This document shows positions 21,872 to 30,667 of a stretch of DNA of 64,000 bases, piece by piece. Below the pieces are notes generated by a model. The model was not told the origin of the DNA and made no database searches. It saw only the letters and a program-made list of their open reading frames with translations. How positions within the stretch are numbered: position 1 is the first letter of the stretch; each line of letters begins with the position of its first letter. The position numbers and the translations under genes are program-made. Source of the stretch: Sphingobium sp. Leaf26 (lineage in GTDB: Bacteria; Pseudomonadota; Alphaproteobacteria; Sphingomonadales; Sphingomonadaceae); assembly GCF_001421665.1 (NCBI RefSeq), contig NZ_LMKV01000012.1, positions 330,185-394,184 of the forward strand, given 5' to 3'.

Positions 21872-22099
21872 GGGCAGGATGTGCGTTCCGGGGAACGATG
21901 GGCGGAACATGCTCGCGAACATACTGTCCTATGCTTCCCATCTCCGCTATGCTACCCGACAGCCGCCGCAGATTTTATATGTTAATTTCCAACTCTTGAT
22001 CTTATATTTCAAAATATGCGGGAAATATGCGAAGTTAAGCGGCGCGCACCCCTTGTCGCCCCGCTTGATATTGCCACCTGTTCCGCCTATGTTCGGACC
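21872..22099 (+). other. AT-richer spacer with def promoter region
   Basis: This 228-bp spacer contains an unusually AT-rich stretch (about 21970-22040) and no gene. It ends in an exact GTTC-N7-GTTC match at 22080-22094, the alphaproteobacterial LexA-box consensus, but only 5 bp before the def ATG, where a functional operator would be unusual. Confidence 0.4.
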
Positions 22100-22630
22100 A
22101 TGGCTATCCGTCCCATTCTTGAAGCGCCCGACCCGCGCCTGCGCACCATCTCGACCCGCGTCGAGGCGATTGACGACGATCTGCAAATGCTGATCGATGA
22201 CATGTTCGAAACCATGTACGACGCGCCGGGTATCGGCCTCGCCGCGATTCAGGTCGGTGTGCCCAAGCGTGTGCTGGTCATGGACCTTCAGGAACCCGAA
22301 TCGGACGAAGAAGACGCCAAGCCGGTCAAAAATCCGATGGTGTTCATCAACCCCGAAATCCTCAAGGGTTCCGAAGAATTGTCGGTCTATCAGGAAGGAT
22401 GCCTGTCGGTGCCCGACCAATATGCCGAAGTGGAACGCCCTGCCACCGTCCGCGCCAGTTGGATGGACCGCGAAGGCCGCATCCATGAAGAGCAACTGGA
22501 CGGGCTGCTCGCCACCTGCCTCCAGCATGAGATGGACCATCTGGAGGGCATCCTCTTCATCGACCATCTGTCCCGCATGAAGCGCGACATGCTGCTCAAG
22601 AAACTGAGCAAGGCCCGCCGCGCCGCCTGA
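22100..22630 (+). CDS. def: Peptide deformylase
   Basis: The 176-residue metalloenzyme removes the N-formyl group from new proteins. All three motifs are present: [10 protein letters not shown] near residue 44, EGCLSVP near 100 (metal Cys) and QHEMDHLEG near 140 (HExxH). ATG at 22100 matches the family start ([15 protein letters not shown]); the upstream frame is not conserved-looking. A strong bidirectional terminator follows. Confidence 0.97.
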   Translation: MAIRPILEAPDPRLRTISTRVEAIDDDLQMLIDDMFETMYDAPGIGLAAIQVGVPKRVLVMDLQEPESDEEDAKPVKNPMVFINPEILKGSEELSVYQEGCLSVPDQYAEVERPATVRASWMDREGRIHEEQLDGLLATCLQHEMDHLEGILFIDHLSRMKRDMLLKKLSKARRAA

Positions 22631-22649
22631 TCCGATTCGGCGGATAGCC

Positions 22650-22693
22650 AAAACAAAGCCTCCCCAAATTGCCTTGGGGAGGCTTTGTTTTTT
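22650..22693. terminator. Bidirectional terminator between def and phoB
   Basis: Arms of about 18 nt (AAAACAAAGCCTCCCCAA and TTGGGGAGGCTTTGTTTT) pair around a six-base loop. T-rich tails occur on both strands, so it can stop def transcripts from the left and the pst-pho operon from the right. Confidence 0.92.
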
Positions 22694-22711
22694 CAGCCCT
22701 GGTTGGTGAAA

Positions 22712-23413
22712 TCAGCTTATTCCGTCCGTATCGAGCGCATAGCCGGCCGACCGAACGGTGCGGATGATGTCCTGATACTGGCCGTCGCCGTTGATCGCCT
22801 TGCGCAGACGGCGGATATGCACGTCCACCGTCCGCAACTCGATGTCGCTGTCCTGGCCCCAGACGCTGTCGAGCAGCCGCTCGCGCGAAAAGACCCAGCC
22901 CGGATGCTCCAGGAAATGCTTGAGCAGGCGGAACTCGGTCGGTCCTAGCGGGATCACCTGGCCGCTGCGGCGGACCTTGTGCCCCACCGTATCCATCTCC
23001 ACGTCGGAGAAGGTCAGCGTCTCACCAGCCAGCGCCGGGCGCACGCGACGCAGCACCGCGCCGACTCGCGCCACGAGTTCGCGGGGACTGAAGGGCTTGG
23101 TCACATAATCGTCCGCGCCCGTTTCCAGCCCACGGACCCGATCCTCTTCCTCACCGCGCGCCGTCAGCATGATGATGGGCACGTTGGCCGTGCCGTTCAT
23201 GCGACGCAGGCGGCGGCATACCTCGATGCCGGACAGGCTTTCCACCATCCAGTCGAGCAGCACGATGTCTGGCGTACTTTCCTGCGCCATCAGCAGCGCC
23301 TCTTCGCCGTCGACCGTATGGGCGACCTCGAAATCCTCCCGCTTGAAATGCCAGATCAGCAATTCGGCCAGCGCCGCGTCGTCCTCGACCAGCAGCATTT
23401 TCGCGCGTGCCAT
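22712..23413 (-). CDS. phoB: Phosphate regulon response regulator PhoB
   Basis: The 233-residue regulator has a receiver domain (VEDDAAL acidic pocket, phospho-acceptor Asp in IVLLDWMV, Lys in VTKPFSP) and an OmpR-type winged helix (LGPTEFRLLKHFLEHP, VDVHIRRLRKAI). It binds Pho boxes under phosphate starvation. It is the last gene of the operon, 3 nt after phoU. Confidence 0.96.
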   Translation of the reverse strand: MARAKMLLVEDDAALAELLIWHFKREDFEVAHTVDGEEALLMAQESTPDIVLLDWMVESLSGIEVCRRLRRMNGTANVPIIMLTARGEEEDRVRGLETGADDYVTKPFSPRELVARVGAVLRRVRPALAGETLTFSDVEMDTVGHKVRRSGQVIPLGPTEFRLLKHFLEHPGWVFSRERLLDSVWGQDSDIELRTVDVHIRRLRKAINGDGQYQDIIRTVRSAGYALDTDGIS

Positions 23414-23416
23414 GGA

Positions 23417-24112
23417 TCAATCCTCCGTCTGCAAGCCGGCGCCGCGCTCACGCTCCGGCAGGGTCTGGCCGGTGGCCGCATAATAGACCATCTCCGCGAC
23501 ATTGGTCGCATGGTCGCCGATCCGCTCGATATTCTTGGCGACGAACAGCAGGTGGGCGCATTCGCTGATCGTCTTGGGATTTTCGACCATGAACGTCACC
23601 AGCGTGCGGAACACGCTGTTGTAGAAATCGTCCACCACCGCGTCCCGCTCGATCACCGCCAGCGCCAGGTCGGGATCGCGTGCGGCAAAGGCGTTCAGCG
23701 CATCATGCACCATCTCGCTCGCGACCTGCCCCATGGACGGCAGCAGCGAAATCGGCTCCAGCGTGCGCGTGTTGGTCGCGATCAGCGGCACGCGCTTGGC
23801 GATATTCTTGGCATAGTCGCCGATGCGTTCCACGACGCTCACGATCTTGAGCGCCGCGATGACGTCGCGCAGATCATTCGCCATGGGCGCTCGAAGCGCG
23901 ATCACCTGGATCACCAGTTTCTCGACCTCCGCCTCGATCGCGTCGATCCGCTTGTCGTCGGCCACCACTTCGGCAGCCAGCTTCTTGTCCTGCCGCTGGA
24001 GGGCCAGCATCGCATTCTCGATCGCGGCTTCCGCGCGCCCGCCCATCTCGGCGATCAGCCCGCGCAACCGGTCGATTTCCTCGTCAAATGCCTTGATCGT
24101 ATGTTCAGCCAT
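23417..24112 (-). CDS. phoU: Phosphate signalling protein PhoU
   Basis: The 231-residue all-helical protein carries two PhoU repeats with the metal-binding-like pattern VERIGDYAKNIAKR in the first and IERIGDHATNVAEMV in the second. It links the PstSCAB transporter to PhoR and keeps the kinase off when phosphate is high. ATG at 24112 with GGAGAG 6 nt upstream is the true start; the frame extends further only through pstB antisense-like sequence. Confidence 0.96.
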   Translation of the reverse strand: MAEHTIKAFDEEIDRLRGLIAEMGGRAEAAIENAMLALQRQDKKLAAEVVADDKRIDAIEAEVEKLVIQVIALRAPMANDLRDVIAALKIVSVVERIGDYAKNIAKRVPLIATNTRTLEPISLLPSMGQVASEMVHDALNAFAARDPDLALAVIERDAVVDDFYNSVFRTLVTFMVENPKTISECAHLLFVAKNIERIGDHATNVAEMVYYAATGQTLPERERGAGLQTED

Positions 24113-24129
24113 GTCTGTCTCTCCCGCGA

Positions 24130-24918
24130 TCAGCCGTAGCGACCGGTGATATAGTCCTTGGTCCGCTCCTGGCGGGGATTGGTGAAGATGTCGCTGGTCA
24201 CGCCATATTCGACCAGGTCGCCCAGATGGAAAAAGGCGGTCCGCTGCGACACGCGCGCGGCCTGCTGCATATTGTGCGTGACGATGACGATGGCATAACG
24301 GCCGCGCAGTTCGTGGATCAGCTCCTCGATCTTCGCCGTCGCGATCGGGTCCAGCGCGGAACAGGGTTCGTCCATCAGGATCACCTCCGGCTCCACCGCA
24401 ATGGCGCGCCCAATGCACAGCCGCTGCTGCTGGCCACCCGACAAGGCGGTGCCGCTGTCATGCAGCCGATCCTTCACCTCGTCCCACAGGCCCGCACGGC
24501 GCAGCGATTTTTCGACGATGACGTCCATGTCCGCCTTGCCCGCGGCCAGGCCGTGGATGCGCGGCCCATAGGCGATATTCTCGTAGATCGACTTGGGGAA
24601 GGGATTGGGCTTCTGGAACACCATGCCGACGCGCGCGCGCAACTGCACCACGTCCATCGACGGAGCATAGATATTTTCGCCGTCCAGCGTGATCTCACCC
24701 TCGACCCGCGCCGAAGCGACCGTATCGTTCATGCGGTTCAGCGTCCGCAGGAATGTCGACTTGCCGCAGCCCGACGGGCCGATGAAGGCGGTGACATGGT
24801 CCATGCCGACGTCGATCGACACGCCCTTGATCGCCTGCTTTTCGCCATAGAAAACCTTGACGTCGCGAGCCGACATCTTCGGGTTTTCAATGGCCAGCTT
24901 GATTTGTTCTTCTGTCAT
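24130..24918 (-). CDS. pstB: Phosphate ABC transporter ATPase PstB
   Basis: The ATPase has the Walker A motif GPSGCGKST, the signature [14 protein letters not shown], Walker [14 protein letters not shown] and the switch His in [10 protein letters not shown] at 24918 ([10 protein letters not shown]) lies 8 nt after the pstA stop. A GTG at 24933 would overlap pstA and is a weaker alternative (five extra residues). Confidence 0.96.
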   Translation of the reverse strand: MTEEQIKLAIENPKMSARDVKVFYGEKQAIKGVSIDVGMDHVTAFIGPSGCGKSTFLRTLNRMNDTVASARVEGEITLDGENIYAPSMDVVQLRARVGMVFQKPNPFPKSIYENIAYGPRIHGLAAGKADMDVIVEKSLRRAGLWDEVKDRLHDSGTALSGGQQQRLCIGRAIAVEPEVILMDEPCSALDPIATAKIEELIHELRGRYAIVIVTHNMQQAARVSQRTAFFHLGDLVEYGVTSDIFTNPRQERTKDYITGRYG

Positions 24919-24926
24919 ATTGCGGT

Positions 24927-26171
24927 TTACCACCGTGTTTCAAACTTGTTGCGCAGGTATATGGCGAGGCCGTTCATCGCGAGCAGGAAGGCCAGCAGAA
25001 CGATGATCGCGGCGGACGTCTTTTCGACGAAACCCTTGGAGACTTCATCGGACCAGAGGAAAATCTGCACGGGCAACACGGTCGCCGGATCGGTGATCCC
25101 GCCCGGCGGCGTCGCGATGAACGCGCGCATCCCGATCATGAGCAGCGGCGCGGTTTCGCCCAGGGCGCGGGCCATGCCGATGATCGTGCCGGTCAATATG
25201 CCGGGCAGGGCGAGCGGCAGCACATGCTGGAACACCACCTGCACCGGACTGGCCCCAATGCCCAATGCCGCGTCGCGGATGCTGGGCGGCACCGACTTGA
25301 TCGCGTTGCGCCCGGCGATGACGATGACCGGCATCGTCATCAGCGCCAGCGTCATGCCACCGACCAGCGCCGCCGATCGCGGCAGATGGGCCAGGTTCAG
25401 GAAGATCGAAAGCCCCAGCAGGCCGAAGATGATCGAGGGGACCGCCGCCAGATTGTTGATCGACACCTCGATGATGTCGGTCCACCAGTTCTTGGCCGCA
25501 TATTCCTCCAGATAGAGCGCGGTCGCTACGCCCACCGGGAAGCTGAGGATCAGCGTGACGAGCATCGTCAGCAACGATCCCTTGAACGCGCCCCAGATGC
25601 CGACCTGCGTCGGATCGGTACCGTCGCTGGCAGTCAGGAAGCCCATGTTGAAACCGGTCGACAGGATACCCTGCTGTTTCAGCCGCGCCACTTCCGCCTC
25701 CATTTCGGGAGAACCTTTGCTCTTGGCGGCAAGGTCCAGACCGGTGGAGGCCGGCACGCTGATCGTCGCGGTGCGGCTCAGGATCATAGGATCGGCCTTG
25801 ATCGCGTCACGGATGCTGATCCAGGCGGTGGGCGACAGCAGGTCGTCCGCCTTCTCGCCCAACACCGTCTTGGCCACCGTGCCCGTCACCATCGGCAGAT
25901 TGGCGTTGGCCAGAGCCTCGTCCGTGATCGCCTTGGGATCGAGCAGCAGTGGCGAGGCCGGGAAATCGACCTTCAACGCAATCTCGGTCCGGGTGAAGCC
26001 GCGCAGGCCATTGCCCATCATGGTGACGAGCAGAAAGGCGAGGAAGGATGCGGACAGGACCACGGCGAACAGGCCGGCGAATTTGAAGCGGCGTTCGGCG
26101 GCATAGCGCCCCGCGATCCGCTTGCGCATGGCCTCCGACTTCCAGTCGGTGGGGTTGCGAACAGCGGTCAT
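24927..26171 (-). CDS. pstA: Phosphate ABC transporter permease PstA, extended form
   Basis: The 414-residue protein is longer than the usual ~290. Helix 1 (residues ~30-52) is followed by roughly 140 residues of extracytoplasmic sequence before the permease core, which has the EAA-loop pattern [23 protein letters not shown]. The start overlaps the pstC stop by 4 nt (ATGA), so the two permeases are translationally coupled. The long loop is also seen in other alphaproteobacterial PstA proteins as far as I recall. Confidence 0.94.
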   Translation of the reverse strand: MTAVRNPTDWKSEAMRKRIAGRYAAERRFKFAGLFAVVLSASFLAFLLVTMMGNGLRGFTRTEIALKVDFPASPLLLDPKAITDEALANANLPMVTGTVAKTVLGEKADDLLSPTAWISIRDAIKADPMILSRTATISVPASTGLDLAAKSKGSPEMEAEVARLKQQGILSTGFNMGFLTASDGTDPTQVGIWGAFKGSLLTMLVTLILSFPVGVATALYLEEYAAKNWWTDIIEVSINNLAAVPSIIFGLLGLSIFLNLAHLPRSAALVGGMTLALMTMPVIVIAGRNAIKSVPPSIRDAALGIGASPVQVVFQHVLPLALPGILTGTIIGMARALGETAPLLMIGMRAFIATPPGGITDPATVLPVQIFLWSDEVSKGFVEKTSAAIIVLLAFLLAMNGLAIYLRNKFETRW

Positions 26172-27562
26172 TCGTATGCCTCGCGATATTTCTTCACGAC
26201 CCGCAGGGCCACGATGTTGAGCAACAGGGTAACGATGAACAGCACCAGACCCAGCGCAAAGGCTGCCAGCGTCTTCGCGCTGTCGAACTCCTGGTCGCCG
26301 GTCAGCAACTGGACGATCTGGGTCGTCACGGTGGTCACGCTGGCGAAGGGATTGGCGGTCAGGTTGGCGGCAAGGCCGGCGGCCATCACCACGATCATCG
26401 TTTCACCGATGGCGCGGCTGACGGCCAGCAATACGCCGCCCACAACACCCGGAAGCGCAGCGGGGATCAACACCTTGCGGATCGTCTCGCTGGTCGTCGC
26501 GCCCATGGCGAGACTGCCGTCGCGCATGGATTGCGGCACGGCGGCGATGCTGTCGTCGGCCATGGAGGACACGAAGGGAATGATCATCACGCCCATCACC
26601 AGACCAGCGGCCAGCGCGCTTTCGGACGACGCGCCATGGATGCCAATGGCGACCGCGAAGTCACGCAGGGCAGGGGCGATGGTCAGCGCGGCAAAATAAC
26701 CGTAGACCACCGTCGGCACGCCCGCCAGCATCTCCAGCGTCGGCTTCATCCACTTGCGGACGGTCGGGCTGGCATATTGCGTCAGGTAGATGGCGCTCAT
26801 CAGGCCCAGCGGGATGGCGACGATCATCGCGATGATCGCACCGATGAAGATGGTGCCCCAGAAAAGCGGTACCGCGCCGAACGCATCATCATTGCCATAG
26901 CCCATGGCCGCCGATTGCGGCGACCATTTGGTGCCGAACAGGAAGTCGATAGGATTGACCATGGAGAAGAAGCGGAAGCTTTCCCACAGCAACGACGCGA
27001 CGATGCCCACCGTCGTGATGATGGCGATCAGCGATGCGATCAGCAGGCTTGCCATCACTAGCCGCTCGACCCGCGTCCGCGCCCGGAAATCGGGACGGAT
27101 GCGAGTGAAAGCGAAGGCGCCGCCGGCAAAGGCCAGCACCAGCGCCAGAACAGCACCCGCGATGCCATATTTGTCGAGCGCGGCGCGATAAGGTTCGACC
27201 AAGCCCTGCGACAGGGGGTTGAATGCGCCCGCCTGATTGCCGCTGGCGATCGCCCGCGCCTCGCCCAGGATGGCGGAGCGGGAGAAGCCATCGAGAGGCA
27301 GGCTCTGCGCGGCCGGGTCGGCCAGCACGCTCTGCGTGACGAGGCCGGGTGCGACATTGACCCATATGATCAGGAATATCGCAGCCGGGATCAGCGTCCA
27401 CAGCGCGACATACCAGCCATGATAGCCAGGCAATGAGTGGACGGCGTCACGCCGCCCCGTGGCCCGCGCCACGGTTTGCAGCCGCAGCGCGCGGGCGCGG
27501 GCGCTGACCCAGGCGATCGCGCCCAGGCCCGCCAGCAGCAGGAGGATGGCTGGTCCGGTCAT
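26168..27562 (-). CDS. pstC: Phosphate ABC transporter permease PstC, extended form
   Basis: The 464-residue permease has an extra N-terminal region of about 170 residues with three further hydrophobic segments (LLLLAGLGAIAWV, LWTLIPAAIFLIIWV, AVLALVLAFAGGAFAF) before the usual six-helix core. The EAA loop reads SMRDGSLAMGATTSETIRKV. It pairs with PstA to form the phosphate channel and follows pstS by 7 nt. Confidence 0.94.
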   Translation of the reverse strand: MTGPAILLLLAGLGAIAWVSARARALRLQTVARATGRRDAVHSLPGYHGWYVALWTLIPAAIFLIIWVNVAPGLVTQSVLADPAAQSLPLDGFSRSAILGEARAIASGNQAGAFNPLSQGLVEPYRAALDKYGIAGAVLALVLAFAGGAFAFTRIRPDFRARTRVERLVMASLLIASLIAIITTVGIVASLLWESFRFFSMVNPIDFLFGTKWSPQSAAMGYGNDDAFGAVPLFWGTIFIGAIIAMIVAIPLGLMSAIYLTQYASPTVRKWMKPTLEMLAGVPTVVYGYFAALTIAPALRDFAVAIGIHGASSESALAAGLVMGVMIIPFVSSMADDSIAAVPQSMRDGSLAMGATTSETIRKVLIPAALPGVVGGVLLAVSRAIGETMIVVMAAGLAANLTANPFASVTTVTTQIVQLLTGDQEFDSAKTLAAFALGLVLFIVTLLLNIVALRVVKKYREAYE

Positions 27563-27569
27563 GTCGCCC

Positions 27570-28625
27570 TTACTTCAGCTGCGAACCGTCGAGGACGGTC
27601 AGCGCCTTGACGATCTCGGCGCTCTTCTTGCGCACATCTTCCGGCGCCGCGACCATGCCGCGCTTGGTCAGCGCGCCATCGGGGTTCCAGTTGGCGGCAA
27701 AGGCGTTCAGGAAGCCCTGAAGCCCAGGTATCGCCTGCATATGCGCCTTCTTCACATAGATGTAGAGCGGGCGGGCGCCGGGATATTGGCCGGTCGACAC
27801 GGTTTCATAGGTCGCCTCGACCCCGTTGATCGAAACGTCCTTCAGCGTGTCCTTATTTTCCTCCAGGAAGCTGAAGCCGAACACGCCGACCGCATTGGGG
27901 TTCGCGCCCAGCTTCTGCACGATCAGATTGTCGTTCTCGCCGGAGTCGACATATTTGCCGTCTTCGCGAACACGGGTGCAGGTCGCCTTATATTCGTCCT
28001 CGCTCTTTTCCTTGAGCGCCTTCATCGCCTCGTCCGACTGGCAGCCCTTTTCCAGGATCAGTTCGGCGAGCGAATCGCGCGTGCCGCTGGTGGACGGCGG
28101 GCCGAAGACGGAGATGGCGATCGCGGGCAGGCTGGGGTCCACGTCTTTCCAGGTCTGGGCCTTGTTCGGACCCTTGCCATAGGGATTGGCGGCCAGCGCC
28201 TCATAGACGATCTTGGGGGTCAGCTTCAGGCCCGGACCCTTGTTCGATTCGGCAAAGGCCAGGCCGTCGACGCCGATCTGGATTTCCACGATGTCCTTCA
28301 CGCCATTGGCGGCGCATTGCTCATATTCCGCCTTCTTCATCCGGCGCGATGCGTCGGCGATGTCGGGATATTGAGCGCCGACGCCTGCGCAAAACAGCTT
28401 CATGCCACCGCCAGTGCCGGTCGATTCGATGATCGGCGACTTCATGCCGGCATTGCCCTGCACGAACAGTTCGGCGACCGCCGTGGCAAAAGGATAGACG
28501 GTGGACGAACCGACCGCGCGGATCTGGTCGCGGGTCTGGCCGGCACCGCCGCTGGACTGGTCGCCGCAGGCGGAAAGGCTGAGAACGCTGACGGTCGTGG
28601 CGGCGAGCAATGCGAATGTCTTCAC
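27570..28625 (-). CDS. pstS: Phosphate-binding lipoprotein PstS
   Basis: The periplasmic phosphate receptor has 351 residues. It has a lipobox LSLSACGD near residue 19, so it is probably membrane-tethered. Phosphate-binding loops include AVGSSTVYPFA, STGTGGGMKLF and STSGTRDSL. The start is GTG at 28625: GGAGG lies 5 nt upstream, and the ATG at 28637 would put that site inside the coding region. A candidate Pho box precedes it. Confidence 0.95.
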   Translation of the reverse strand: MKTFALLAATTVSVLSLSACGDQSSGGAGQTRDQIRAVGSSTVYPFATAVAELFVQGNAGMKSPIIESTGTGGGMKLFCAGVGAQYPDIADASRRMKKAEYEQCAANGVKDIVEIQIGVDGLAFAESNKGPGLKLTPKIVYEALAANPYGKGPNKAQTWKDVDPSLPAIAISVFGPPSTSGTRDSLAELILEKGCQSDEAMKALKEKSEDEYKATCTRVREDGKYVDSGENDNLIVQKLGANPNAVGVFGFSFLEENKDTLKDVSINGVEATYETVSTGQYPGARPLYIYVKKAHMQAIPGLQGFLNAFAANWNPDGALTKRGMVAAPEDVRKKSAEIVKALTVLDGSQLK

Positions 28626-28707
28626 GGAAACCTCCATAAACAAGGCCGCGATTCGCAAGTCGCCGCCCCCCTGTGGAAGCGCCCTAGCCGCGGACAGTCG
28701 CGCATTT

Positions 28708-28736
28708 GTGACAGTCAGGTTTCGTTTTTATGACAT
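28708..28736 (-). promoter_or_regulatory. Candidate Pho box upstream of pstS
   Basis: On the minus strand ATGTCAT (28730-28736) and CTGTCAC (28708-28714) stand exactly 22 bp apart, two turns of the 11-bp period of CTGTCAT-type half-sites bound by PhoB. The intermediate unit is degenerate (ACGAAAC) and the spacers are A-rich. It overlaps the phoR stop codon and lies about 85 bp before the pstS start, so pstS may have its own PhoB-driven promoter inside the operon. Confidence 0.55.
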
Positions 28737-30014
28737 CGTCCCCGAAAGCGCTGATGGTCGCTTCTTTTCGTCATTTTTTGCAGGGGCCTCCTCGACAGGC
28801 GGTGGCAGCAGCACGGTGATGGTCGTGCCCTTGCCCAACGTGCTGGCGATGTCGAACCGCCCGCGATGCCGTTCCACGATATGCTTGACGATGGCCAGGC
28901 CCAGGCCAGTGCCACCCATCGCCCGGCTCCGCCCGGAATCGACACGGTAGAATCGCTCGGTCAGGCGCGGCAGATGATCGGGGCCGATCCCTTCACCTTC
29001 GTCGGCAACGGTTAGCCGGGTCATGCCGCTCGGCCCCTCGTTCAGCGTCACGCGGATCGGCGTGCCGGGGCGCCCATATTTGATCGAGTTGCCGATGAGG
29101 TTGTGCAGCAACTGGGACAATTGCGCCCGGTCGCCCTGAACGCTCGGCAATAAAGGCGTGATCTCCATCTCTACCTCGCGTCCCCGCTCGCCATGGCTGG
29201 ATCGGAAGACGCCTACCACCTCGGCCGCCAGTTCGGACATATCGACCAGTGCGTCGGGCGCACGATATTTCTCCGCCTCGATCCGGCTGAGCGAGATGAG
29301 GTCGTCGATCAGCCGCTGCATCCGTCGCGCCTCGCCGTCCATGATCTTCAGGAAGCGCTGGCGCGTTTCGGTGTCCTTGCCCAGTTCCGGGTCGGCCAAT
29401 GTCTCGATGAAGCCCAATATGCCGGCCAGTGGCGTGCGCAGTTCATGGCTGGCATTGGCGACGAAATCGACCCGCATCCGTTCGGCCGCGTGGGTGCCGC
29501 TATGATCGACCAGATGGACCAGCCGGCGTATATCGGCGACCTGCCCGATCGGCGCCACGCGCATCTGCCAGCGCTGGTCGCGGCTGCCCAGGCCCACCAG
29601 TTCCACCATCACCGGTTCGGCCATCGGCGCGCTGTTGGCCAGCCGTTCGGCGGCGGCGGGGTGGCGAATGGCGATACGGGCATCCTCCCCCTCGATATGG
29701 TTACCCAGCAAGCGCTGCGCCGCCCGATTCGCCCGCACGATCCGTCCGCGCTCCACCAGCATCAGGGGGTCGGAAATCCCTTCCAGCAGGCTGGCGAAAT
29801 CGGGATGGGCGATCAGGTCGGGCGTATCCGGCGCGACCTGTGCATGCACCGGTCGGACGGCAATGCCTTCGGCGCAGATGAGCAGTACGATCAGCCCCGC
29901 CAAGATGGGCAAGGCGATGGTGATGGGCGAAGCGCCCAGCAACAACGCGCCGCCAGTACCAAGCAACAGCATGGCGAGGGAGGCCGTGATCTGGGATATT
30001 GTCAGTCGATTCAT
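28728..30014 (-). CDS. phoR: Phosphate regulon sensor histidine kinase PhoR
   Basis: The 428-residue kinase has two N-terminal membrane helices (residues ~8-50), a PAS domain near 75-170, HisKA with NASHELRTPLAG (phospho-His), and an HATPase with NLIGNSIKYG, DEGEGIGP and GGTGLGLAIVKH. ATG at 30014 replaces a TTG 27 nt upstream, which lacks support. It opens the pst-pho operon. Divergent from the Tat-protein gene by 99 bp. Confidence 0.96.
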   Translation of the reverse strand: MNRLTISQITASLAMLLLGTGGALLLGASPITIALPILAGLIVLLICAEGIAVRPVHAQVAPDTPDLIAHPDFASLLEGISDPLMLVERGRIVRANRAAQRLLGNHIEGEDARIAIRHPAAAERLANSAPMAEPVMVELVGLGSRDQRWQMRVAPIGQVADIRRLVHLVDHSGTHAAERMRVDFVANASHELRTPLAGILGFIETLADPELGKDTETRQRFLKIMDGEARRMQRLIDDLISLSRIEAEKYRAPDALVDMSELAAEVVGVFRSSHGERGREVEMEITPLLPSVQGDRAQLSQLLHNLIGNSIKYGRPGTPIRVTLNEGPSGMTRLTVADEGEGIGPDHLPRLTERFYRVDSGRSRAMGGTGLGLAIVKHIVERHRGRFDIASTLGKGTTITVLLPPPVEEAPAKNDEKKRPSALSGTMS

Positions 30015-30113
30015 GGTTACCGCGCTGGATTTGTCGCGCAATTGCTGCGATGGCTATGGCAATAATGTGCAATCTTTACGCTTTGACAAGCGGGACGAAC
30101 GGATCTTGACGCA

Positions 30114-30566
30114 ATGAGCGACCAGAAGCCCGAACAGGATGATGCGCAGGCGCCCGATGCAATGGTTGCGCCCGTTGTGCAAGAATCGCCGGACTCTCTG
30201 GCTGTGCCTACCCGCCGGCAATTGCTGATGGGCGGTGCGGTGGCGGCATCCGCCATTGTGTCGATTCGCCCCGCGCTCGCCAATACCGCCGCTTCGGTGC
30301 TCAACTGCACCATCCCTGTGCCCGATCAGGGGCGTGCCGGCAATTTCATCGCGCCCAGCGGGCAACTGGTGCCGTCGGGCACACCCGGCGCTTATCCCGG
30401 AACCGGTCGCAGCTTCACCGGCGAACAGGTGAAGCAGGCGCTGCGCGGCGGGCGACTGCCCGGCACCGGCTATGAGCAGAATCAGGCCTATCTCAACTAT
30501 ATCCGCCGGCTTCAGCGGGGGACGAGCGGCTTTACCTGCTACGCCTCGCTGCAAATGCCGCGCTGA
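30114..30566 (+). CDS. Small Tat-exported protein next to the HPr-rel-A trio; possible substrate
   Basis: I do not recognise this 150-residue protein. It has an acidic, Pro/Gln-rich leader of 32 residues, then a twin-arginine motif (TRRQLLMGG, residues 33-41), a hydrophobic stretch and a signal-peptidase site ALA/N near 57. The mature part of about 94 residues has two Cys (65 and 142), which may form a disulfide, and a Gly/Pro/Ser/Thr-rich middle (PSGQLVPSGTPGAYPGTGRS). A 32-residue region before a Tat signal is long. In the context of a PqqD-like chaperone it could act as a recognition leader (inference). It is the first gene of the plus-strand block. Confidence 0.7.
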   Translation: MSDQKPEQDDAQAPDAMVAPVVQESPDSLAVPTRRQLLMGGAVAASAIVSIRPALANTAASVLNCTIPVPDQGRAGNFIAPSGQLVPSGTPGAYPGTGRSFTGEQVKQALRGGRLPGTGYEQNQAYLNYIRRLQRGTSGFTCYASLQMPR

Positions 30567-30667
30567 TCCGTTCTGCTATCGCCCTGAGATGATTTGAACG
30601 AATACGGGTTGCCCGCGTTGACGACGTCGAACCTGCAACGGTCCGATCTTTCGTCGAGGGCATATCC

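Noticed and set aside
21898..21930. GAAC repeats (GAACATGCTCGCGAAC) as a LexA box
   Set aside because: The spacing is N8 rather than the N7 of the alphaproteobacterial box.
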